Source: Rubrobacter_A sp965214435 (GTDB taxonomy: Bacteria; Actinomycetota; Rubrobacteria; Rubrobacterales; Rubrobacteraceae). From it: DNA of 64,000 nt. Positions 16,640 to 25,159 of this stretch are shown here, in pieces. The translations under genes and the position numbers were made by a program. The stretch spans positions 248,001 to 312,000 of the forward strand of contig OZ243960.1 of the NCBI GenBank assembly GCA_965214435.1, given 5' to 3'. The notes beneath the pieces were generated by a model, which saw nothing but the letters and a program-made list of their open reading frames with translations, did not search any database and was not told the origin of the DNA. Within the stretch, counting starts at the first letter, position 1, and each line of letters starts with the position of its first letter.

Positions 16640-17128
16640 CTATGTACCCCGCACAAACCTCTCCCGCGCCGCGTATGGTGTTCCGGGAGGTAACTTCCGG
16701 ACGAGGAGCGCGGTGCGGGCTTCGTCCGTCTCGTAGTCATCCCCCTGCATCTCCAGAAGCTCCGCCGCCCGCTCCGGCCGCATCTCGTACCAGTCTTCTT
16801 CGAGGTACTTGTACGCTTTCAGTACGGCCACGAACTCGTCGTTCCTTTCGATACCCGGGTCCCCGCCGAGCATGTCCTTGTATTCCTCCGGCGAGTACAG
16901 GTGAACCTGTATCTCTCCTTCGCCCTCGTGGCTCATGGTCTTGTAGAACTTGAGCGGCGTACCCTGCTGCTGCTCGGCCTCGCCGCCGGCCTGTCCTCCG
17001 GAATTCGCCGAACCCCTCGGGCTGTCCCGCTCCCGCGCCCGCGAGATGTATACGGCCCCGGCTATTACGGCACCGACCAGCACCACCACGGCTACTATCT
17101 CTATAATGAATAGTATTACATTACCCAC
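16640..17128 (-). CDS. Hypothetical membrane-anchored protein
   Basis: A 162-aa protein with one N-terminal transmembrane helix (NVILFIIEIVAVVVLVGAVI), a flexible Gly/Gln-rich linker and an acidic C-terminal domain rich in Glu, Tyr and Asp (YSPEEYKDMLGGDPGIE). The GTG at 17128 is preferred because it places the helix at the start; an in-frame start at 17203 would add 25 residues. No family recognised. Confidence 0.55.
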   Translation of the reverse strand: MGNVILFIIEIVAVVVLVGAVIAGAVYISRARERDSPRGSANSGGQAGGEAEQQQGTPLKFYKTMSHEGEGEIQVHLYSPEEYKDMLGGDPGIERNDEFVAVLKAYKYLEEDWYEMRPERAAELLEMQGDDYETDEARTALLVRKLPPGTPYAARERFVRGT

Positions 17129-17218
17129 GCTAACCTGCTTTCCTATCGGGCCGCCGCTCCACGAATACCATGTACCCAGGTTATGGCCTAACGTACCACG
17201 CACCCGGCTTCTGAAACA

Positions 17219-17908
17219 TCAGAGCAGCGGTGGTTCTTCCCCGCGGCGGAGCCTGTTGGCGGCGTTGTGGGCGCTGCGGGTGGTCTCCGGCAGCCGGTAG
17301 CGGGTGCAGCAGGCCAGCACTAACTCCACGGCGCTGTCCAGGTCTACCCGGTTACCGACCGAGACAAAGACCGGCGACACCCGGCTCCGGGTCCGAACCA
17401 CCTTCCCTACGACCTCGCCCCGGTGTACGAGGTCCGAAGCGCTGCCTTTATCCTCACCGGGCTCCTCGAACGTTCCTGTAAGCCGGGTTTTGGCGCAACC
17501 GACGCTCGGTACATCCAAGAATAACCCCAGGTGCGAGGCGAGGCCGAGCCACCGCGGATGGGCCTGACCGTGGGCATCGAAGATAATAGCGTCTACCGGC
17601 GTCGTTACTTTTTCCAGGGCTCCGGCGACCGCCGGTATCTCCCGGAACGCCAGGAGCCCCGGCACGTACGGGAACGCTAGCTCCGCCGTAAAACCCTGTA
17701 TCTCGACTACCGAGAGGTCCGGGAAGGAGAGCACCGTTACCGTAGCGTAAGCCAGGTCTTCCTCGGTGGACACATCGGCCCCGGCCACGTACCGTACCCG
17801 GCTCAAGTCCAGGGTGGGACCGGTCTCGACCTGCGGCGCGAGTTCGCCCTGCAACCGCCGGGCGTCGGCAGGGGATGGGTCCATCGCGTGTAGCTGCTCT
17901 ATCTTCAT
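17219..17908 (-). CDS. nfi: Endonuclease V (deoxyinosine 3'-endonuclease)
   Basis: A 229-aa DNA repair nuclease that nicks near deoxyinosine. Conserved blocks are YVAGADVS with the first catalytic Asp, FPYVPGLLAFREIPA with the Glu, and DAHGQAHPRWLGLASHLGL with the next Asp. Later CAKTRLTG and SVGNRVDLDSAV are also family hallmarks. The ATG at 17908 gives the usual length of about 220-230 residues; an upstream in-frame start would add 26 atypical residues. It stands alone, with a 280-bp stretch upstream in which I see no gene. Confidence 0.9.
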   Translation of the reverse strand: MKIEQLHAMDPSPADARRLQGELAPQVETGPTLDLSRVRYVAGADVSTEEDLAYATVTVLSFPDLSVVEIQGFTAELAFPYVPGLLAFREIPAVAGALEKVTTPVDAIIFDAHGQAHPRWLGLASHLGLFLDVPSVGCAKTRLTGTFEEPGEDKGSASDLVHRGEVVGKVVRTRSRVSPVFVSVGNRVDLDSAVELVLACCTRYRLPETTRSAHNAANRLRRGEEPPLL

Positions 17909-18188
17909 GGAGACTGCAACAGGATACCGCACCACACCGCATAAAGTCAGCCCGACCGGTAGAATCTGGAGGGGGTAATGTACCACCGGCCGGACTAGAC
18001 TCTCCTTACTATACCCGCTCCCTATTACGCGCGGCTTACCCGGCTATTACAAACCAGTTGCGGAACAGAAACGATCCGGTAACGATATAGAGACCCGGCC
18101 CCGACAAACACTGTCCATTTTGCCGAATAACTTTACTTCAACTTCAAGGTTAGAGTTAATCCGGTACAGGGCGGCACGGGTGTTCGGG

Positions 18189-19817
18189 CTACTCCACGGT
18201 CACCCGGACGGTGTGGTAGCCGGTTGCGCCGGAAGGTATCGGCGGGGCTTTCGACTCTGTTTGGGTTTCGCCGGCGCCGTCGGTGGCCCGGACCTTTATG
18301 ACGTGGTCGCCGGTGTTGGCGTCCCAGTCGTAGACGTACTGGCGCCAGGCGTCGACGTCGAGTTGGACGGCCAGGTCCGCGTCGTTCCAGGTTTTCCCGT
18401 CGTCGGTTGAGACCTCAACGCGTTCGATACCGCGGGTCGGGGCCCAGGCGACGCCGCCGATTTGGGCCGTACCGGCGGGGAGAGTCTGGCCGTCGGTGAC
18501 GGTGTCGATGCGGGACTGCGTCTTGATCGGCCCGTTCTTCGACCAGCCGCGTTTGATCCAGTACGCATCAAAGCCCCAATCGGTTAGCTCTATTTCCTGC
18601 AGCCACTTGGTCGCCGAGACGTAGCCATAGAGACCGGGAATGACGAGCCGGGCCGGGTAACCATGCTTCCTGGGCAGGTCCCCGTCGTTTAAGCCAAAGG
18701 CGACCAGTGCTTCGGGGCGCTCGAAAGCCAGATTCGTCCGGAAGCCTCCGGTCCAGCCGTCGACGCTGCGCCCGACGAGCTGCTCCGAGGAGCGGTTGAT
18801 CTTGTCCGGGGCGAGGCCCGCTTCTTTCAGTACGTCTTGCAGCCGGACGCCGGTCCAGCGGCCATTAGATACCAACCCGCCGCCGACCTCGTTCGAGACG
18901 CAGGACATGGTGATGTCGGCTTCTATGGTCGGCATAGAGATCAGGTCGTTGTAGGAGATCTCTATCGGGTTGTCCACCGCGCCCGTTACCTTTAGCGACC
19001 AGCGGTCGCGGTTTATGCGGGGAGATGAGATGGCCGTGTCTATAAGGTAAAACTCGTCCGACGGGGTGATAAGCGGCGGCATCCCCGGCACGTCGATGGA
19101 CGCTCCCGGTGGCGGAGGGGGAAGCTTGGTCGGCACGCTCGCGACCTTGCGGGGTGCCGGGGTCGAAGGAGCGCTCGTAACCTGTGCGCCGCCATCTCCG
19201 GAGAGCGCCCGGCCGGCACCCGCAGCGGCCGCGCTCGCCACCGCCGCCGCGCCGGTCAACGCCAGGAAGTTGCGGCGGTTTACGGATAAACCTCTGGTGG
19301 AGTGCGCCTCACGCGACCTCACGCCTTCCATGGATTGCCGGGGCTCCGGGTCTTTTGCGGGCTCCTCCGCGCCGCGGTCCGGCATTTCCATATCCGAGGA
19401 GCGGAACAAGGAACGGGTCACCACCGTCCCGGCAGCAAGCGCCCCGGCAATGGTCAGCACCGTAACGATGGGCGAAATAAACGGCTCCGTAAACGCGGCC
19501 AGCAGAGCTATAGCGGCGAGGAGTACCACGCCGCCGAGCGCCAGTAGCGGCGAGCGGCGGCTCAGGACGGCGAGAAAGGCGCAGAAGCCCAGAGTCACGA
19601 GCACCACGACGGCGACCAGGATCGGGCTCGCCGCCTTGCCGAGCGTCCCGATGGCTTCCGTGGCTAACCCGCCGGGCGTAAGCTCTATGATTCTCTGGGA
19701 CACGGCCACGGGGATCGAGGGCACGAGTTGAAATAAACCGTGGACCAGTTCCGCGATGCCAAACGCTGCGCCACCACCGACCGCTCCCGCGACCGCTGCT
19801 CTAAACCTCTTGTTCAA
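18189..19817 (-). CDS. Membrane-anchored sulfite-oxidase-family molybdopterin oxidoreductase
   Basis: About 542 aa. An N-terminal region with four to five hydrophobic helices is followed by an RRNFLALTGAAAVASAAAAG segment resembling a Tat signal, and then the Mo-cofactor domain with ITMSCVSNEVGGG, where the Cys should ligate molybdenum. A C-terminal Ig-like dimerisation domain (GVAWAPTRGIERVEVSTDDG) closes it. The active site should lie outside the membrane. The TTG at 19817 is preferred because GGAGG lies 11 nt upstream; a TTG at 19835 would overlap that site. Substrate (sulfite, sulfoxide or other) unknown. Confidence 0.83.
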   Translation of the reverse strand: MNKRFRAAVAGAVGGGAAFGIAELVHGLFQLVPSIPVAVSQRIIELTPGGLATEAIGTLGKAASPILVAVVVLVTLGFCAFLAVLSRRSPLLALGGVVLLAAIALLAAFTEPFISPIVTVLTIAGALAAGTVVTRSLFRSSDMEMPDRGAEEPAKDPEPRQSMEGVRSREAHSTRGLSVNRRNFLALTGAAAVASAAAAGAGRALSGDGGAQVTSAPSTPAPRKVASVPTKLPPPPPGASIDVPGMPPLITPSDEFYLIDTAISSPRINRDRWSLKVTGAVDNPIEISYNDLISMPTIEADITMSCVSNEVGGGLVSNGRWTGVRLQDVLKEAGLAPDKINRSSEQLVGRSVDGWTGGFRTNLAFERPEALVAFGLNDGDLPRKHGYPARLVIPGLYGYVSATKWLQEIELTDWGFDAYWIKRGWSKNGPIKTQSRIDTVTDGQTLPAGTAQIGGVAWAPTRGIERVEVSTDDGKTWNDADLAVQLDVDAWRQYVYDWDANTGDHVIKVRATDGAGETQTESKAPPIPSGATGYHTVRVTVE

Positions 19818-19977
19818 AGTACCGCCATCCTCCAAGAAATAACTGCCGCAAATGCAAAAGCATCTATGTTTTATACCGTACCTGGCTTCTATGCCCGAAT
19901 ACGTTCACTAAAATACGTGTGGATCATGCCGGGACGGCGCTTGGTACTTCTCTTTTTTGGGACTAAAATCTATGTCA

Positions 19978-20285
19978 AGGCGATGACGGGAACGAGTACG
20001 GCCGGAAACGTCCGCTACAGCGAGCCGGGGGCGGTGGAAAGCCCGGTGCGGTGTCAGGTCCGAACATCCTCCCCGAGCCGCCGACCGAAAGCGTAGGACC
20101 GGGGAACCCCGATTCAGACGGTGAGTAGGCTCGGCCGGGTACGCCCGTTACAGCGGAGTACGAGCGGTCCGGAAGATGTATTCATTCCGGGCAAGCGGGG
20201 TGGTACCGCGAGAGCTTACGATAGCTCCCGTCCCTATGGTGGAGCTTTTGGTCCAGCTCCGTCCGCGGGGCGGGAGCTTTATTTA
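19978..20285 (+). promoter_or_regulatory. T-box riboswitch (tRNA-Ile sensing) upstream of ileS
   Basis: The leader contains the T-box core GGGGTGGTACCGCG (20197-20210), which pairs with the uncharged tRNA 3' end. Upstream are an AGTA S-turn motif near 19994, a conserved stem I apical region (AGCGAGCCGGGGGCGGTG) and a likely specifier ATC at 20066-20068, matching isoleucine and the downstream gene. A second GAGTA lies near 20156. An overlapping terminator follows. Uncharged tRNA-Ile would favour the antiterminator and ileS expression. The 5' boundary is approximate. Between 19836 and about 19977 I see no gene. Confidence 0.88.
20223..20284 (+). terminator. T-box attenuator terminator
   Basis: AGCTCCCGTCCC (20223-20234) pairs with GGGCGGGAGCT (20268-20278), followed by TTTATTT. 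An inner hairpin GGAGCT/AGCTCC lies between the arms. The 5' arm contains the bases expected to pair with the T-box core, making the two structures mutually exclusive. Confidence 0.8.
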
Positions 20286-20305
20286 TGAGAAGGCGGTAGA
20301 TAGAT

Positions 20306-23300
20306 ATGGCGTTCGAGAAGGTAGGGTCCAGGGTAGACCTCCCGCGGCTTGAGGGGGATATGCTCGAGCTCTGGCGCGAAACCCGGGCATTCGAGAAGTC
20401 GGTCGAACAGCGGCCCGTAGACGAGCCGTTCGTGTTCTACGAAGGACCGCCGACGGCTAACGGCCGGCCGGCCTTCCACCACGTGCTGGCGCGGGCTTTC
20501 AAGGACCTGATCCCACGCTACAAGACTATGCAGGGCTACCGCGTCGAGCGTAAGGGCGGCTGGGACTGCCACGGCCTGCCGGTAGAGTTAGAGGTCGAAA
20601 AAGAACTCGGCCTCTCCGGCAAGAGCGACATCGAGGAGTACGGCGTCGAGGAGTTTAACCGCCTGTGCCGCGAGTCCGTTCTACGTTACGTCGGGGAGTG
20701 GCGCGAGATGAGCGACCGCATGGGTTTCTGGGCCGACATGGACAACGCCTACTGGACGATGGACGACACCTTTATCGAGAGCGTCTGGTGGGCTCTAAAA
20801 GAGTTGTATAACAACGACCTTCTCTACGAGGGCTACAAGGTAACCGCCCACTGCCCGCGGGACCAGACCTCGCTCTCCAGCGCCGAAGTCGCCATGGGTT
20901 ACGAGGACGTGACCGACCCGAGCGTGTACGTAAAGCTGCCGCTGGTGGAAGACCCGGAGACGAGACTCTTGATCTGGACGACCACCCCCTGGACTCTGGT
21001 CTCCAACACCGCCGTCGCCGCAGCGCCCGATGTGGAGTACGCAACGGTAGAGACCGGTGGCGAGAAGCTCATAATCGCCCGCGAACTCCTCGACAGAGTC
21101 CTCGGCGAGGGTAACTACACAGTCCTCGACACGAAGCCGGGCCGGGAACTCGAAGGGCTTTCGTACCAGCGGCCGTTCGACTATATACCGGTCAGAGCCG
21201 CGGACAACCTGTTTACCGTCGTGCTCGGCGATTACGTGACGACCACCGAGGGGACCGGCCTCGTGCACACCGCCCCGGCCTACGGCGAGGACGACGCCCG
21301 CACGGGTAGGCGCTACGACCTCCCTACCATCCACCCCGTAAAGCCCGACGGCACCTTTGACGAGCGGGTCGGGGAGTTTGCCGGGCGCTTTGTAAAAGAA
21401 GCCGACGCGGGACTCGTCGAAGAGTTGCGCGAGAAAGGTGTACTCTACCGCTCCGAGGAGTACGACCACGCCTACCCCCACTGCTGGCGCTGCGGCACGC
21501 CGCTCCTCTACTACGCAAAGAAAGCCTGGTACGCCCGGACCACCGCCGTCCTCGACAAACTGCTCGCCGAAAACGAGGACATAAACTGGGTTCCCCAGCA
21601 CGTGAAGTGGGGCCGATTTGGAGACTGGCTCAAGAACAACGTCGACTGGGCGCTCTCCCGCGAGCGTTACTGGGGCACGCCCTTGCCGGTCTGGCGCTGC
21701 GAGGAGGGGCACACGACCGTGGTAGGCGGCGTGGCGGAGCTAAAGGAGCACGCCACCAGCGAAGTCCCGGAAGACCTGCACCGGCCATACGTGGACGGCG
21801 TGACGATCCGGTGCGAGGAGTGCGGCGGGGAAGCCATCCGGGTCCCGGAGGTCATAGACGTCTGGTTCGACTCGGGGAGCATGCCCTACGCGCAGTGGCA
21901 CTACCCGTTCGAGGACGAGAAGCAGTTCGAGCGGAGCTTTCCGGCGGACTACATCTGCGAGGCCATCGACCAGACGCGGGGCTGGTTCTACTCGCTACTG
22001 GCGATCTCGACGATGCTCTTCGGGCAGAGCTCGTATAAGACGTGTCTCGTGCTGGGGCACGTGCTAGACGCCGACGGCAAGAAGATGAGCAAGAGCCGCG
22101 GCAACGTGGTGGACCCCTGGGAGGTCTTCGACCATAAGGGGGCCGACGCCCTGCGCTGGGCGCTCTACACGGCCACGAGCCCCGGCAACCCGCGCCGCTT
22201 TTCAGAAGATCAGGTAGACGAAGCCATCCGCAAGTACCTCCTGACCCTCTGGAACACCTACTCGTTCTTTGTGACCTACGCCCGCATCGACGGCTTCGAC
22301 CCCACGACCGACACCGTACCGGCCGGGGAGCGGAGTCTTATGGACCGTTGGGCGCTCTCCGAGCTACAGCTCACCGTGGAGAGCGTGACCGAGAAACTGG
22401 ATAACTACGACGTTACGGCGGCCGGGCGGGCCATAGGGGAGTTCGTGGACGAGTTGTCCAACTGGTACGTCCGGCGCAGCCGCCGCCGGTTCTGGAAGGG
22501 CGAGGATGATGCCGACAAGCGGGCCGCCCACTCGACCCTCTACGAGTGCCTGGTGGCGGTCACCAAGCTTACGGCCCCCTTTACTCCGTTTATAGCCGAA
22601 GCTCTGTACCAGAACCTGGTCGTAAACGCGGACGGGACCGGGGACGCCCCGGAGAGCGTGCACCTCGCGGACTGGCCGCGGGCCGACGAGGACCTTGTGG
22701 ACCGGGATCTCTCGGAGAAGATGGCCGCCGCCCGGCGGGTGGTGGCGCTCGGCCGTACGGTCCGGAATGTCACGGCGATAAAGACCCGCCAGCCGCTCCG
22801 CGAGGTCGTGGTCGTCGGCGGTGGTGAGGAGAACGGCCGGTTCCGGGAAGGGGTCGAGAGCCTGCGGGAGATCGTGCTGGACGAGCTGAACGTCAAGGAG
22901 CTTTCTTTCGGGGAGGCTGAGGACGTGGTGGCCTACGACCTCAAGCCGAACCTGTCGGTCGTCGGGCCGAAGTACGGCAAGCTCGTGCCGGGCATCCGGC
23001 GGGCGCTCTCGGAGGCTCCGGTCGAGGTTGGAGCGCGGGCGGCGGCTGGGGAATCGGTCACGGTCACGGTAGACGGCGGGGAGGTAACGCTCGCCCCCGA
23101 AGAGTTGCTCGTCGAGCCGACCGAGAGGGCCGGGTACGCGCTTGAGAGGGACCGGGAGCTCACGGTCGCCCTCTCGACGGAACTGGACAAAGAGCTTATC
23201 GAGGAGGGACTCGTGCGGGAGTTGGTCCACCGGGTTCAGAACCTGCGGCGCGAGAGAGGCTTTGAGATCGAGGAGTTCGTAGAAGCCAGCCTATCCGGTA

Positions 23301-23470
23301 GTCCACGGCTTACCGGGCTGCTTTCCGGCGGTTGGGGAGACTATTTCAAGACCGAAGTCCTGGCCCGGGAACTGCACCTCGACGGGTCTCCACCAGCGGA
23401 CGGCGCGTTGGCCGAAAGCCTCCAAATAGACGGCGAGGAGTTACGGGTATCTCTACAGCCGCTCTCCTGA
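20306..23470 (+). CDS. ileS: Isoleucyl-tRNA synthetase (long, IleS2-type)
   Basis: A 1054-aa class I synthetase that charges tRNA-Ile. The HIGH-like motif is in GPPTANGRPAFHH (residues 48-60) and KMSKS lies near residue 593 (DADGKKMSKSRGN). The editing CP1 domain fills the middle (WTTTPWTLVSNTA). Its length and the ANGRPAFHH signature place it with the eukaryote-like clade (IleS2), members of which tend to be mupirocin-tolerant, rather than the shorter IleS1. Translation starts 21 nt after the T-box terminator, so it is attenuator controlled. Confidence 0.95.
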   Translation: MAFEKVGSRVDLPRLEGDMLELWRETRAFEKSVEQRPVDEPFVFYEGPPTANGRPAFHHVLARAFKDLIPRYKTMQGYRVERKGGWDCHGLPVELEVEKELGLSGKSDIEEYGVEEFNRLCRESVLRYVGEWREMSDRMGFWADMDNAYWTMDDTFIESVWWALKELYNNDLLYEGYKVTAHCPRDQTSLSSAEVAMGYEDVTDPSVYVKLPLVEDPETRLLIWTTTPWTLVSNTAVAAAPDVEYATVETGGEKLIIARELLDRVLGEGNYTVLDTKPGRELEGLSYQRPFDYIPVRAADNLFTVVLGDYVTTTEGTGLVHTAPAYGEDDARTGRRYDLPTIHPVKPDGTFDERVGEFAGRFVKEADAGLVEELREKGVLYRSEEYDHAYPHCWRCGTPLLYYAKKAWYARTTAVLDKLLAENEDINWVPQHVKWGRFGDWLKNNVDWALSRERYWGTPLPVWRCEEGHTTVVGGVAELKEHATSEVPEDLHRPYVDGVTIRCEECGGEAIRVPEVIDVWFDSGSMPYAQWHYPFEDEKQFERSFPADYICEAIDQTRGWFYSLLAISTMLFGQSSYKTCLVLGHVLDADGKKMSKSRGNVVDPWEVFDHKGADALRWALYTATSPGNPRRFSEDQVDEAIRKYLLTLWNTYSFFVTYARIDGFDPTTDTVPAGERSLMDRWALSELQLTVESVTEKLDNYDVTAAGRAIGEFVDELSNWYVRRSRRRFWKGEDDADKRAAHSTLYECLVAVTKLTAPFTPFIAEALYQNLVVNADGTGDAPESVHLADWPRADEDLVDRDLSEKMAAARRVVALGRTVRNVTAIKTRQPLREVVVVGGGEENGRFREGVESLREIVLDELNVKELSFGEAEDVVAYDLKPNLSVVGPKYGKLVPGIRRALSEAPVEVGARAAAGESVTVTVDGGEVTLAPEELLVEPTERAGYALERDRELTVALSTELDKELIEEGLVRELVHRVQNLRRERGFEIEEFVEASLSGSPRLTGLLSGGWGDYFKTEVLARELHLDGSPPADGALAESLQIDGEELRVSLQPLS

Positions 23471-23549
23471 TGTGGCGCCGCAGGATAAACCTCTGGCAAA
23501 ATGGGTATGATGTAGTGGTTGGGACGTTAGTTAGCAAAGGGAGGTTACG

Positions 23550-24011
23550 TTGTTCGGAAGAAAATCTCGGGCCGAGAAGCTAAAAGCGAGGGCTAACGAG
23601 TCATCTCTGATACCGCTGGCAACGCTGGCGACCATCTACGGGGTAACGCAGCCGGTTCTGGAGCGGTTGCTCTACGATGATGACCTCCGGGACAACATCC
23701 GCACCTTTATAGAGTCGGCCCAGAAAGTCTACGGCGAGGTATCCGGCGAGAGCCCACAGAAGATCGTCGACCGGCTCTGGGAAGACGACAAGCTGCGCTC
23801 CCAGATCGAGACCGCCGCGAGCGCCGCTCAACAGGGCCGCAAGCGGATCCAGGGTCAGAAGGTCAAGGACGGCAGGAGCAGCAGCGGAGGTTCGTTCCGC
23901 AGGGTCTTCCTCGTCATTTCAGCCATTATGGCTTTCCTGTTTATCAACCCGAAAACCGGCCCGCAGGCCCGGCGCATGGCTCAGGACGTGATCAACTCCG
24001 TCAACTCCTAG
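23550..24011 (+). CDS. Hypothetical protein with C-terminal membrane helix
   Basis: A 153-aa protein with a basic N-terminus, a helical region (TLATIYGVTQPVLERLLYDD), a Lys/Arg/Ser linker and one C-terminal transmembrane helix (VFLVISAIMAFLFI). The TTG start follows AGGGAGG. No family recognised; the layout suggests a small tail-anchored protein. Confidence 0.65.
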   Translation: MFGRKSRAEKLKARANESSLIPLATLATIYGVTQPVLERLLYDDDLRDNIRTFIESAQKVYGEVSGESPQKIVDRLWEDDKLRSQIETAASAAQQGRKRIQGQKVKDGRSSSGGSFRRVFLVISAIMAFLFINPKTGPQARRMAQDVINSVNS

Positions 24012-24042
24012 AGCGCTCCGGGAGACTTGGCTACCGGAGAGG

Positions 24043-24531
24043 TCAGAAAGGTCGTGCGGAGGTAGTGTCCGGCGGGTTGAAGTCCGGACAAACCCGCTCG
24101 ACCTCCCGGTCAAAAGCCTGTCCAGCCGCGGTCTCGTCTTTCTGCGAATCCACAAACTCAGACCGGAGGGTGGTAAGGCCGGACAGCACCTCCTGGCGCG
24201 CTCGCTCGGCCTTGTTGCGGGCGCTCTCGCTCGGCGTTCCTTCGTCTTCCAGCCGCTCGACCCGCTCCTTGAGGCGTAGTGCTCGGTCCACATTCGCTCT
24301 CTGAGCTTCAAGGTACTGGCGGATGGCATGCCGGGCCTCCGGGCTTTCGGCACCGGTGTCTCTGGCCGGGCGAGGGTCTGCGGTCGTGGGCATCTTCTCC
24401 GCCGGCAGGTCCGGCGACTCTGTCCGCGGCTGGAAGAAACGCCGGACGGCGTTCTTCAAGCTTATTCCCGGCGAACGATAGAACTTGGACCATTTAAAAG
24501 CCTTGAAAGGCGGTAGGCTGCTCTCTCCCAT
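24043..24531 (-). CDS. Hypothetical coiled-coil protein
   Basis: Up to 162 aa, with a basic N-terminus and a long charged helix (about residues 65-140, RQYLEAQRANVDRALRLKER and onward) likely to form a coiled coil. No SD precedes the ATG at 24531, which overlaps the ATG of the divergent lipoprotein; a start at the internal ATG near 24394, behind GGCGGAGAAG, is possible. Function unknown. Confidence 0.5.
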   Translation of the reverse strand: MGESSLPPFKAFKWSKFYRSPGISLKNAVRRFFQPRTESPDLPAEKMPTTADPRPARDTGAESPEARHAIRQYLEAQRANVDRALRLKERVERLEDEGTPSESARNKAERARQEVLSGLTTLRSEFVDSQKDETAAGQAFDREVERVCPDFNPPDTTSARPF

Positions 24532-25150
24532 GAGTCACATACTAAACCGCGGCAGCTTTTTCATTGTGATTCTGCTCTCACCCCTCTTAATTACCGGTTG
24601 CTCCGGATTGTTTGGAGATAACCCGCGGGAGCAGGCGAACGATGCGCTGGCGGAGTCGAACGAGGCTGTAGCCGAGCATGACCGTCTGTTTAGAGAAGCT
24701 CGCGACACTTATACCGGAGCCAGAGAAGCTATAGAGTCCGGCAAAGACCCCGGCTCTCAGGTAGGGGAGATCTCCTCCGCCAGAGAAACACTCCAGAAGG
24801 CCCGGAACGAGCTGAAAAGTGCCCGCGAACCTCTATCCCGCGTGCAGAATTTGGAGGACGGGGATCCGGCAGTACAGAACTATGCGGAAAAGCTGTCCGG
24901 GGCGATGGGTCACCAACTTACCGCCGAGGCCCGCGAGATAGAGTTCTACAAGCTACTCGAAGGAGACCCGGCACTCGAAGAGAACCGGGACCAAGCCCTG
25001 GACATTCTTTCGGAGGCCGACGGGCAGTACAAGGCCGCGGAAGATAGCTACCAGCAAGCCCGGAAAATTGCCGACGCCAACCCGGAGATTATAGGGCCGT
25101 CGACGACACCAGCCTCCGAACCCACCACTACAGAAGGCACCGGCGCATAG
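24530..25150 (+). CDS. Hypothetical lipoprotein
   Basis: A 206-aa protein with a lipoprotein signal: hydrophobic FFIVILLSPLLITGC with the lipobox LITGC, then a mature helical domain rich in Ala, Glu and Arg (coiled-coil-like repeats such as REQANDALAESNEAVAEHD) and a Thr/Ser/Pro-rich tail. It should be anchored on the outer face of the membrane. The ATG at 24530 places the signal correctly; the frame is open upstream. The family is not recognised. Confidence 0.65.
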   Translation: MSHILNRGSFFIVILLSPLLITGCSGLFGDNPREQANDALAESNEAVAEHDRLFREARDTYTGAREAIESGKDPGSQVGEISSARETLQKARNELKSAREPLSRVQNLEDGDPAVQNYAEKLSGAMGHQLTAEAREIEFYKLLEGDPALEENRDQALDILSEADGQYKAAEDSYQQARKIADANPEIIGPSTTPASEPTTTEGTGA

Positions 25151-25159
25151 AAGAGAGTT

